Source: Gautieria morchelliformis
Taxonomy: Eukaryota; Basidiomycota; Agaricomycetes; Gomphales; Gomphaceae
DNA: 64,000 nucleotides
Reading direction: 5' to 3'
Assembly (NCBI GenBank): GCA_015179125.1
Contig: WHVA01000365.1
Location: 54,383-118,382, forward strand
Part shown: positions 55,443-64,000 of the stretch, piece by piece
How the letters are laid out: every line of letters begins with the position of its first letter
How positions within the stretch are numbered: position 1 is the stretch's first letter
Notes under the pieces: generated by a model
The model's input: only the letters and a program-made list of their open reading frames with translations
Databases searched by the model: none
Told to the model about the DNA's origin: nothing
Position numbers and translations under genes: made by a program

Positions 55443-56110
55443 TTGAACGAACAGCCCCACATGCACACTCACACTGATCCTGGACGGGACCGTACCATGA
55501 CCGTCCTCTACTATCATTCCTCAGTTCTCAATCCATGTCCACGCATTGACGATAGTAACTCACACATCTCCGCTTGTCCAGCTCATCACAGCACCGCCTG
55601 GGACACAGGCCGCGTGCATGGACATACAAAGGGCATACCGGAACTCACCGGTGCTTCCCGCCCATAAGCATTACATCACTCTCCACTAGAGAGGCCTTTA
55701 CTACATAGACCATGTGCTCCCATTCGGTCTGGCGACCGCAGGCGGCATTCAGGGCCATGTAGCCAATGCCATTGCAGACATACTCAAAGTACACGGCATC
55801 GGCCCCACATGGAACTGCCCCACAGTTTACATATACTTGTATGATCTCGACATTATAATCGCAATCACTTACCGCTTGGCGTGCCGTGGCACCCAGTGAC
55901 AGTCAAAGGCAGCATATATTCCTTCATCTCCGATTATGTCGGTTTCCTCTGGGACTTGCAAGTACACTCTGTGGCCATACCCAAACACAAGTGACTGAAG
56001 TATCTTGCACACATTATCACCTTCCTCACTGTACCCAAATCAACCATGGAGATTGCCATGAAACTCCTTGCTTGTCAGACCCCATGTATCTCTGCGAGTT
56101 GGGCCTGGCT
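55443..56110 (+). pseudogene. DIRS-like reverse transcriptase / RNase H relic
   Basis: APPGTQAACMDIQRAYRNSP (motif A Asp present), then YIDHVLPFGLATAGGIQGHV and VYIYLYDLDIII at the catalytic box, where DD has become a D-L-D arrangement. Next, KGSIYSFISDYVGFLWDLQ and KYLAHIITFLTVPKSTMEIA match the region after RT in this family. Stops occur near 55497 and 55688 and frames shift, so it is inactive. The best-preserved block is 55700-55880. Confidence 0.7.
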
Positions 56111-56229
56111 GCAGAAGGCTGCCCGTCTGATTCAAGCACCCAAGTGAGTTCCAACATTTCCTTACCCAAGTCTAGCTCCTCATTCTTGCATGCCACACTA
56201 GAGGTGCTGGCTCTTCATCAGCAAGTGGG

Positions 56230-57411
56230 GTGGGCCAGGCAAACCCTCCCCAGCCACAGCTTGCTCACTGTCATAAGCCTTGTGTTTCCAAATATCCAAA
56301 GAATTTTCTTACACCTTCTGTATTCCATCCTCACATCCTAGTCTGTGACTGCATTACCGCATGGGTTTCTCCACACTCGATTGCCAGCTGTGCAGCACTC
56401 CAAGGGGTGATCCCACTAACCCACATCTCTCACCTTGATGAGGTATTCATGAATGCCATTGTCAAAAAGACATGGAAGAACTGGGGGGAAGGCCTTCTCC
56501 ACTTCCATCAGTACTGTGATTCTACTTCATTACCTGAACTCAATCATATTCCCACATCAGAGCGGCTCCTGTGTTTGTTTGTTGCCAATTATGGCACAGG
56601 GAAAGTGAGTGAGCCTTGCATCGCGAATTGGCTGGCAGGCCTGCACCACTATCACATCTTACAAGACACTTCATGGCATGGCGGTGAGGCCCTTGCCCTA
56701 GCTAAGAGGGGTGTGGCGAACCTCATGCCCATGGAGGCCAGGTGTCCTCACCAAGAACCTGTGACCCAGAAGCACTTACTTGCACTGAGAGACAGCCTCA
56801 ACCTGTCCAATGCCTTTGATGCAGCTGTCTATGCCACTGCCACTACAGCCTTCTGGGCATGCTACCGTCTTGCTGAGCCCATTATCCCATCCTGCAAGGT
56901 GTTTGACCCTGTGTATCACATCTCCTGATCCTCCATCATATCATGTGGCATGGCCAAGCAGGGCCATAAATTCACAATGTTTCACATTCCTTATTCAAAG
57001 ACCAAGCACCATGTGGGTGATGACATCAACCTGATAGAGGTAGATGACTCTACAAGCCTGATCATTGCCCTCGAACAGCACTTAGCTTGTAATGCTCTTA
57101 TACCTTTTCATGTGCCACTCTTTGCATTTGAGATGGCTGACATGGGCTGGGCACCAATGACACAGGACTGGTTCTTGAACCACTGCAATGATATCTGGGC
57201 TAAGAATGGCCTTGGCAGCTTACAGGGTCACGGTTTGAGGATTGGAGGGACTACTCACATGCTCATGCTGGGCATCGACCCATGGATTGTCATGGTAATC
57301 GGCCAGTGGTCATCTGGCCCGTTCCTGCTGTATTGGAGGGAAATTGAGCAGATACTCCCGGATTTCATAGGCAAGGCATTCATTCATCACTTACATCACA
57401 CATGCCCATAG
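56230..57411 (+). pseudogene. DIRS-like tyrosine recombinase, one stop in the middle
   Basis: 56230-56928 encodes an N-terminal core-binding region (NAIVKKTWKNWGEGLLHFHQ, LLCLFVANYGTGKVSEPCIA) and ATATTAFWACYRLAEPI, where the first catalytic Arg lies (CYRLAE). After a stop at 56926-56928, 56950-57411 resumes with the second half: HIPYSKTKHHVGD, LQGHGLRIGGTTHMLMLGID (HxxR box), VIGQWSS (His/Trp position) and FLLYWREIEQ (tyrosine). Only the single stop and a short offset separate an otherwise complete catalytic set. Such enzymes integrate circular cDNA of DIRS elements. Confidence 0.75.
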
Positions 57412-58195
57412 TGTGTAGAAGTCTACAAACCTTCTAGTTCACTCTTGCTGCATGGTTTGGAGTGTAAGTTTGGAGTGGAACTTACATCCTGTCACTCCTC
57501 TGTGGAATGACGGAGTGTGAAATTTTTTGTTATGCATACTTCTTCATGATTAATACCTCCCCCCTACCCCCCTTGCAATTACAACCTCCATAGCCAGGGA
57601 GACGTATCAATCAATGTGGAAGGTGGGACCTTGATGAAGAAGTCGATGTGACAGGGACACATGTGCCAGTGGATTTTGGGCTGCTGGTCTAACAGGGGGT
57701 GCAGCAGGGCAGGAACCTGTGGGATTTTGTGACTGCACCATTGCAGATGGGGGAAGGATGCTTCATGGGGTAGATGTTTTTTTTTTTTTTTTTTCTTCTC
57801 ATTATTTTATTGACAGCAGGCTATGCTTATGATTTGAAAATTAAAGTTATTACATTATAAAATTTATATTTTTTTTTTCCTTTTATGTCATTGCATTGTA
57901 TCTACCTTGGTGATGCCCTCATTCTCCTGTGTGTGTATTATTCTGCCTGTGTGTAAGTACTCAATGGCAAAGCGGCAAGCATGACAGGTATGATCCAGGT
58001 TTCGAGATCCAAGGGGCCTCAGGTCTATTGTTGATAGCTGTGTAGGGGCTGGACATCAGTTGTGTGAGTGTTGTGATGTTTTATTTCTTGTTATAATGGG
58101 TATCATGCCTCTGAAACACCAATATTGTTATGAAATTAGGATCATCTGGTATTTTTCCCATTATTTCTACTATTTTTCCTAGCCTTCTGGGATTC
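57412..58195. other. Non-coding flank of the DIRS-like element
   Basis: T-rich tracts (57776-57794 and near 57871) and no gene. Confidence 0.4.
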
Positions 58196-58320
58196 TTCTT
58201 TCAGATTGATGGAGGGACTGTATCATGGAGTTGCCAGAAACAATCCATTGTAGCCCTCTCATCAACAGAAGCCAAATTTATTGCCTTAACTCTTGCAAGC
58301 AAAGAGGCTCTATGGATGTG
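58196..58320 (+). pseudogene. Copia RNase H fragment, inverted piece
   Basis: FFQIDGGTVSWSCQKQSIVA, then LSSTEAKFIALTLASKEALW is Copia RNase H sequence, closely similar to the intact element at 18.4 kb. It starts at the residue where the minus-strand Copia fragment at 59.1-60.6 kb stops, but lies on the opposite strand. Confidence 0.85.
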
Positions 58321-59110
58321 GTAGCTTAGTGGTAAGCCCTCCCTGGGGGTTGAACGACAGTGTGTAAGTTGCATGACTCAGACACTTCCAACAGACACAG
58401 CCACTCACGCTTGCACACACTCACTCGTGGGTGCCGAGATTCTGTACCTTGGTAGCTCCTACTGTCCTGTCCTGCAGCGGTATCAAGCCCATTGATGCTA
58501 ACCTGCACGGGGGCTGCAACCAACACTGGCCGAATGCATCCTGAGCATGAGGGTCATTTATGGAGTGGGAGTTTCAGAGGTGATGGGCTCTATGATCGAT
58601 GATGGCTCCATGGGCCAGGGTCCTGATGTGAATGATGGATCGGCAAATGCAAACGGGGTTCTGTGAAGAATACTTCAGCAAAGAGTTCAAAGGTCCAATA
58701 GCGGGGATGTTCCTTCGCTCAATATGGATGGCTGATTTGTAGAATAAACAAATCATGACAAGCAGCTGCAGGCTCCTGCCAATGTTTTGTCCCAGCCTCC
58801 AGCTGTTGGTGTGACAAATGATGATAGTACAGGTACCTGGTACTCCAATGTGTCGGTTGGATGGATTAGATAATTGGAGTAGGTGTTATCATGTTCCTAA
58901 AGGGTCGGTTGTGAATTGGAAGAGATAGTTGAGTATATCACCATTCATATTTGGGGCAGGCAATTGGATGTTATTGGCAATCAGTGTGGTCAAAATTTCT
59001 CGGAGTGTCTACGATGTTATTTCCAGAGGGGCCAGGACTGAACGTTCATCCTCAGCTTACACACATTCAGAGAGCACCCTGGCCATTGACACTCCATGGA
59101 GGACTAACCC
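58321..59110. other. No recognisable gene
   Basis: Non-Copia sequence that would be carried along in the inferred inversion. Short frames only. Confidence 0.4.
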
Positions 59111-59136
59111 TAAAAAATCATAGCTGAATATGAATG

Positions 59137-59788
59137 TGTTACGACCATGCATTCCCGAATTCCGACACTCAGTTCTGCTCACATTCCGACCCTCTGAAAA
59201 TTCTGACAAACCCGCCCCTTGTTATATCCTTTGTTCTTTCGGCTCTATTACTTGGACCCACCAGACTTGACTCGCAGCACAGCAAGACCATATGTCTGTC
59301 CCCCTTTGGAGTCTCGTTGTTCCATTATGTCAGATATACTTTCTGACCCCTTGTTCTTTTGCCATTGTTCTTTACACTACCCTGCACCCCCTTGTAGTCC
59401 TTTGTTCGCAATTAGTTACTTACCCCATATGTCTATCTGACTTCTGCTTTCCCCAGAATTGGCTTAGTACTACCCCATTACCTGTTGTCTCAGCTCTTTG
59501 TATATAAGCCCATCATACATGCTCACTATCCTGCAATCAGATAATCGCCTTCGATACATGATTTCCTTTGCTCTATCTCCTGTTCTTAGCACAGCGAGTT
59601 TTTCATGACCTCTGTCTCTCCGCCTTCTGCCTTTGGACCCAACTTCCGACCTCTGTTTAGTTCAATACTTTCCGACTTCCAACTTGCGATCTGAAATACT
59701 TAGGAGGATAGTTCATCAGGGACGCAACATATAAGTTGAAGCCATTGTCCTTTCTAGATCTGACTTGCGGAAATCTTGATACGTAACA
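59137..59788 (+). mobile_element. Solo LTR, family 2, copy B, inserted in Copia fragment
   Basis: 652 bp from TGTTACG to CGTAACA with a perfect target duplication GAATG (59132-59136 and 59789-59793). TATATAAG at 59501-59508. It splits the minus-strand Copia RNase H codons HRHS / YSAMIF, so it inserted after the Copia piece. Confidence 0.9.
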
Positions 59789-60565
59789 GAATGCCTATGC
59801 TCTTGCGAAGCCCAATCAGCATTGGCATAACCAACCAGTCCTTCTCGATTCTTTCCAAGTGTTAATTTGTAGTCTTTTGTAGTCTTCAAATATTCAAAGA
59901 CTTGTTTGACTGCATTCCAATGTGTTCCACCTGGCAAGGAATTGAGATGTAATGACACTGCAAATGCAATGTCTGGTTGGGTGGCTAGTGCTGCCAAAAT
60001 GAGTGATCCGATTGCTTGCCTATATGGCATTTTCACTATGGAATTCTTTCCTGTCTCACTTTGAGGGCATTGGCATTTTGATAGTTTTCTATTTGAGTCC
60101 AGAGGCATACGGCATACTTTAGCGTCTTCTAGATTGAAACACTTCAGGATTCTTTCAATATATGCATGCAGGTTGAGAGATTGTGATCATCTTGTTTTTC
60201 CAGTCTCTTTCAATTTTGAGGTTGAGTAACCAATGTATCTCACCCAGATCTTTCATACTAAAGACCGGTTTGAGACTATCTTGTACTCCATCGAGAGTTG
60301 ACTGGTTTTCAGCAGTGATATTCAGGTCATCAACTGCTGTCACAATAATTGCATGGCCTCTGGCACCTTGTCTATAAAATACAGCTGCATCAGAAGCTGA
60401 TTTTGTGAATCCTAGCTTCATAAATTCGCTGCTTAGACATTTATACCATTTCCTTCCAGATTGGTTTAGCCCATGTATGGCTTTCTTGACCAGGAGCACA
60501 TTGTCTTTATTCTCACTCTCATATCTATACAGCTACTTCATATAGATTGGTTAGGGAAGTCTTGA
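59789..60565 (-). pseudogene. Copia RT-RNase H fragment
   Basis: Reads PIYMK, YESENKDNVLLVKKAIHGLN, QSGRKWYKCLSSEFMKLGFT, VDDLNITAENQSTLDGV (catalytic box), then MKDLGEIHWLLNLKIERDW. In a shifted frame it continues with MPYRQAIGSLILAALATQPD, IAFAVSLH and YKLTLGKNREGLVGYANADW. It is similar to, but clearly diverged from, the element at 14-19 kb. The 3' continuation crosses the solo LTR to about 59111 and stops there. Confidence 0.85.
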
Positions 60566-60749
60566 CTCATCTCCTTGATTACTAACATGAATAACCTCCC
60601 AAGCAGCAGTGGCTCTTGTCAGCATAGTGGCCAGATCATGAAGGGGTTTGGCCTTGTGCTTGCCTTGCAAGCTCAAGTTAGTGACATGACCATTGAGGTT
60701 TGAAGTCATGAGTCACTGCAGGTGCTGCACTTGTTTCCATACCATCCCC

Positions 60750-61160
60750 ATGTTAAATCCAACTGAGAATGCACCAAGGAAGGCTGAATCGGCCAATGCT
60801 AGCACCAAAGCCAAGTGGACTGCAGCAGCAGAAGAACCCCTGATTGGTGTTCTACTCACGCAAGTTGCTGTGGGGAACACAGCCAACAATGGCTTCAAGG
60901 CTGTGGTGTGGTCTTTCATCCTGTAAGAATTATGAGACATTACTGAGGACAAGAACAAGAAGAATGCCAAGCAAATTAAGGCTAGGTTTCAGCAGGTGAG
61001 TTGCTGCATATTTTACCAACCTATTGCTAGCCTGATTGATATCCAACTGAAAATTGAATACAAAATCATCAAGGAATTGTGAGAACAGTCTGGATTTGGG
61101 ATGAGGGTATACAAGAGTTACAGCACCTAGTAGCATCTAGGATCCCTACCTTGGCCGATG
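60750..61160 (+). pseudogene. Myb/SANT-like DNA-binding protein relic
   Basis: MLNPTENAPRKAESANASTK, KWTAAAEEPLIGVLLTQVAV and NGFKAVVWSF, then KNKKNAKQIKARFQQ and, after an intron from GTGAGT at about 60994, EYKIIKELxEQSGFGM. This is the Myb/SANT-like domain typical of basidiomycete proteins that accompany Harbinger-type transposons. Stops (near 60924 and 61080) make it a relic. No transposase partner was found adjacent. Confidence 0.65.
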
Positions 61161-62226
61161 GTTGAAACTTTTTATTACATGTAGCTTCACCCATTTTATT
61201 CTCAGATTATAGAAAAGAAGATGGTGAAAGTATATGGCAATTTGATTGTTGGGATATAAATAATTCTATTTTTGTCCCTCCCAAGTGGCCGCTCCGCTGA
61301 TGAGAACACCTCTTCTTACTTTTATGTGTCTTCTTATTTTTTCTATCAACTTTTAATATACACTATATCATTATAACTATTCATACTAATACTCCTACTC
61401 ATATCTGTTACAAATATCTATCCAAGTACTATTACTTCATATTGTAGTCTATGGGCACGTTTGGTAACCAGCCCACAAAAATCTGATCTGGAGAAGTTAC
61501 AAAATCTGCAACCCACAGGAGGTTAATCAAAAAGGTCATGTGATACAGTATATATGAATATATATAATATATTATGGAGGGTGTTTGGAATTACTATAAT
61601 ATCAGATGTTTACTAATAAAACTGACATTCTCATAAAACTCCATCTTTAAATAGTGATATCTTTTCTGAAACTATTCTATGATTAAAAGGCAATTCTAGG
61701 AAATAGTTCTCCATGTTACATGCTAAACAATTAAAGGTCATTTAATAGAATCCATTGTATATGATTTCCTGCTGTTTCTAGATATCTGTTAATACTTTGG
61801 TTGGTACTCCATTTTTTAAAACTAAACTGCAGTTCTTTCCATGTAAAATATATAAGATACTATTGGAGATTTTTCATCCTATAGCCTTTCTAATTAAGCA
61901 AACCTGCCCAGGTATTCTTAGTACGTTGAATCAAATAGAAATATCTTCTAGTTAACTCACCCATTCCGAGGTAACACATATGTATTTAAAGGTGCCAATG
62001 GCATACATGTGTATGGAATGTACTATTTAAGGGAGTATACCTTTTAAAATTCTTAAAGTTCTAACTCACCAGAGTGTTTCATAATCTATTCAGCTCTTAA
62101 CAGAAGCTTTGTTTCATGATGTACAAATAAGTCTTAAAAATTCGAAAAGTTTTAAAATCCAAATTATGTTTAGAATAGATTCCAGTATTTAAATGATCTT
62201 AAGGAAATATTAGAGTTTGGTACTTC
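61161..62226. other. AT-rich gene-free region with possible element ends
   Basis: No coding signal. GGGCACGTTTGGTAACCAG (about 61454) and GGGTGTTTGGAATTAC (about 61579) look like left termini of TIR transposons, but partners were not found. Confidence 0.4.
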
Positions 62227-63953
62227 TTATAGTTTCTGAACAACCTCCTTAGAACTGATCAGTGAAATACGCACCTTCTGAAGGACAAGACTACACTCTA
62301 TTATCAGGTAGGTTGACCCCCATTGCAGTGGGCTGTCATGTATAAGGCATAGGTCTGGTATCTCATAAGCATTACCGTTCACATCCAACCATCGCTGTGG
62401 CCGATTCTCACACATAATGACTTCCTTGAACTCTTCTCGACTGTTATGACCGTTCCAGTCAACCATCCCCGCCACCTCCGGAACACCTCTGCAGCACCTT
62501 CGACTCTATTCTGCAACATCTGCAACCCACAACCTCGACCCCTTGTTCTTCAGTACCCTTGGTCGACTCTACCCACCGGCCTCCATACTCGACCCTGAAC
62601 ACAGCAAGATACCATTTCCATATTTCCGTTGGTTCCGATGCCTATTGTACTTACGCACCTTTGTTCTTTTGCCATTATACTTACTCTACCCTGCACACCC
62701 TTGTCATCCCTTGTTCCGCATTAGATACCTACCCCGTATGTCTATCCAATTCCCACCCCCTCCGGAATTTGCTTAGTACTACACTATTACTTGTTGCTTC
62801 AGCTCTTTGTATAAAAACCCCCACATGTATGTCTCCATTTCTGCAATCAGATAATCGACTTCTATACGTGAATCCCTTCACACTATCTCCTGTTCTTAGC
62901 ACCGCGAGTCTTGCAAGTTTTGTCTCTCTCTCCACCCTCGGCACTCTGTCTTCCGCCTCTTCCTCCTCCTCCGACCTTTGTCCTCTGACCCTTTGACTCT
63001 TGGTACTTTCTTCCCAACTTCCGCCTCCTCTGACATCCGGAAGTCAAATCCGAAATACTTAGGACGGTAGTTCATCAGGGGCGCAACATATAAGTTGAAG
63101 CCATTGTCCTTTCTAGTTCCGACCTCTGGGATTTCCGATATGTAACACCGACGCAACTGTGATGATTGTATAGAATTGTAATATTCTGGATGATGGCAAT
63201 CGGATAATGCTGCAGTGTCTGTGCAGGTGTTTGCACTTGAGAGTTGATCACTACTGGCACTTTGCAGTTCATTGTACTGTTTCAAGGGCGTCAATGATTG
63301 TCATTTCGCAGAGCATCCCATGACAGTCAGATGGAGTCGGTGCAGAAGGCAGCTGCAACATGTTAAAAAGTAAGGGAACATCATGCCAGATTAACTGTCA
63401 GGCACAGTAAGTGTTGCTCTAAGCTATCAAAGCTAATTGAGTGATCAAGAGTAGATGCTCAAAGTCATGCATCATTGCGCTATTGTTTGAAGCACCATTG
63501 GTGGTCACAAATCTTATCTATACAAACTTGAAAATAAATCTGGTTGTACAAGTGCAGAAAGCGGCTCACCTTGTTGGTTATATTTACACGGTCCATTACA
63601 TATAACAACCCTTTTGTGAGTGTTTGACCATAGTGTCGGCCAGCAGAGGGAGGAATCTGATCAGTGATGACCTCAGTGTTAGACAGTGATGATTGCTGAA
63701 TGAGGACCGGTCTCCTCACACAAGTAGTGAGCTGTAACTGCACTGAAGGCATGCATGCCTTTGTTGTAAATCTGTGGTAAGCAATTTTTGCCAGCTGTGC
63801 TTAAGCCGTCATTACTTATCTATAGAGCATAGTCAATTGTATAGTGCTTACCTCAGTTCAGATTAGCTCTGCAAATGCACGTTCCGCAATGGGGAAGATC
63901 CTTTTCTGATAATGATTCTTGAAGGTAAAGACCAAGTGTCGAAATTCGGGCAT
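62227..63953 (-). pseudogene. hAT transposase relic, interrupted by a solo LTR
   Basis: Minus-strand pieces in order: PEFRHLVFTFKNHYQKRIFP; NCLPQIYNKGMHAFSAVTAH; GRHYGQTLTKGLLYVMDRVN; FVTTNGASNNSAMMHDFEHL (the conserved DNASNN block, first Asp changed to Asn); then SSQLRREEFKEVIMCENRPQ, across the LTR; and IHDSPLQWGSTYLIIECSLV. These follow the order of basidiomycete hAT transposases. Several intron-like gaps and frameshifts are present. The LTR at 62442-63147 falls between SSQLRR and EEFKEV. Confidence 0.75.
62442..63147 (+). mobile_element. Solo LTR, family 2, copy C, inserted in hAT relic
   Basis: 706 bp from TGTTATGACCG to TATGTAACA. Flanks TCGAC (62437-62441) and CCGAC (63148-63152) are a 4-of-5 target duplication. 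TATAAAAA at 62810-62817. The terminal G has mutated to A in the TGTTACG motif, suggesting an older copy than A or B. Confidence 0.85.
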
Positions 63954-64000
63954 TCGCAACATTGATTGACTATATCATTATGTCAGGTTATGTAGAAATG
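63954..64000. other. Window end, nothing recognisable
   Basis: Short AT-rich sequence beyond the last hAT-like block. Confidence 0.3.

Larger units (their letters stand above)
55443..57411 (+). mobile_element. Second DIRS-like retroelement, RT to tyrosine recombinase, decayed
   Basis: Carries RT, an RNase H-like segment and a tyrosine recombinase in the order expected for DIRS-like elements, in the opposite orientation to the copy at the left edge. Frames are interrupted. Terminal repeats were not found; a T tract at about 57776-57794 lies downstream. Confidence 0.7.

Noticed and set aside
61454..61600. Termini GGGCACGTTTGGTAACC and GGGTGTTTGGAATTAC as ends of Harbinger/hAT-type elements
   Set aside because: No inverted partner or target duplication found; kept only as a note in the gap entry.
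1..64000. CRISPR arrays, prokaryotic operons, ribosome binding sites
   Set aside because: The window is clearly eukaryotic (spliceosomal introns, LTR elements); repeats present are minisatellites and transposons.

Overview
The window is a transposon-rich stretch of a filamentous basidiomycete genome, most likely an Agaricomycete. The evidence is: many short GT-AG introns of about 50-60 nt; a DUF6533-type membrane protein gene and a fungal glutathione S-transferase gene; fungal element families (DIRS-like, Copia, Gypsy, a LINE, MULE, hAT, a Crypton-like tyrosine recombinase); and a relict gamma-tubulin gene. The genus cannot be named from sequence alone. Host genes are sparse and mostly broken.

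Layout. 1-2504: minus-strand DIRS-like retroelement running off the left edge (Gag and an intron-split RT). 3340-4515: unprocessed gamma-tubulin pseudogene. 5547-7006: DUF6533-family membrane protein gene. 8588-9611: solo-LTR-like repeat, abutting a LINE (9612-12283) with an internal deletion. 13691-19910: glutathione S-transferase gene split by a young Copia element (14023-19276, 497-bp LTRs, target duplication CAGTC).

20691-46706 is dominated by a very large inverted repeat: two near-identical arms of about 8.3-8.4 kb (20691-28977 and 38301-46706) around a 9.3-kb spacer. Each arm carries, in mirror order, an orphan ORF, a Gypsy integrase fragment, a fold-back LTR relic, an apparently intact eight-exon Crypton-like tyrosine recombinase gene (421 aa), a small secreted proline-rich protein gene and a GC-rich minisatellite. 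The left arm begins and ends with inverted copies of a motif around CTGCGGGACA, with extra copies just inside. It therefore looks like a bounded mobile unit rather than random duplicated sequence. The spacer holds a solo LTR (33496-34186), a MULE transposase relic (34187-35600), another solo LTR (36580-37517) and a C-terminal gamma-tubulin fragment (37570-37965) that complements the N-terminal one at 3.3-4.5 kb.

46707-64000 holds a minus-strand zinc-finger gene with duplicated exon-intron units (49271-51548), a MITE-like element (52119-52705), a WD40 relic, a second DIRS-like element with a tyrosine recombinase domain (55443-57411), Copia fragments split by an inversion and by a solo LTR, a Myb/SANT-like relic, and a hAT transposase relic (62227-63953) carrying another solo LTR.

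The strongest candidate for something undescribed is the arm unit: an intron-rich tyrosine recombinase inside a roughly 8-kb unit with inverted termini and cargo, present twice head to head. Exons, domains, terminal repeats and target duplications were read by eye; no database search was possible.
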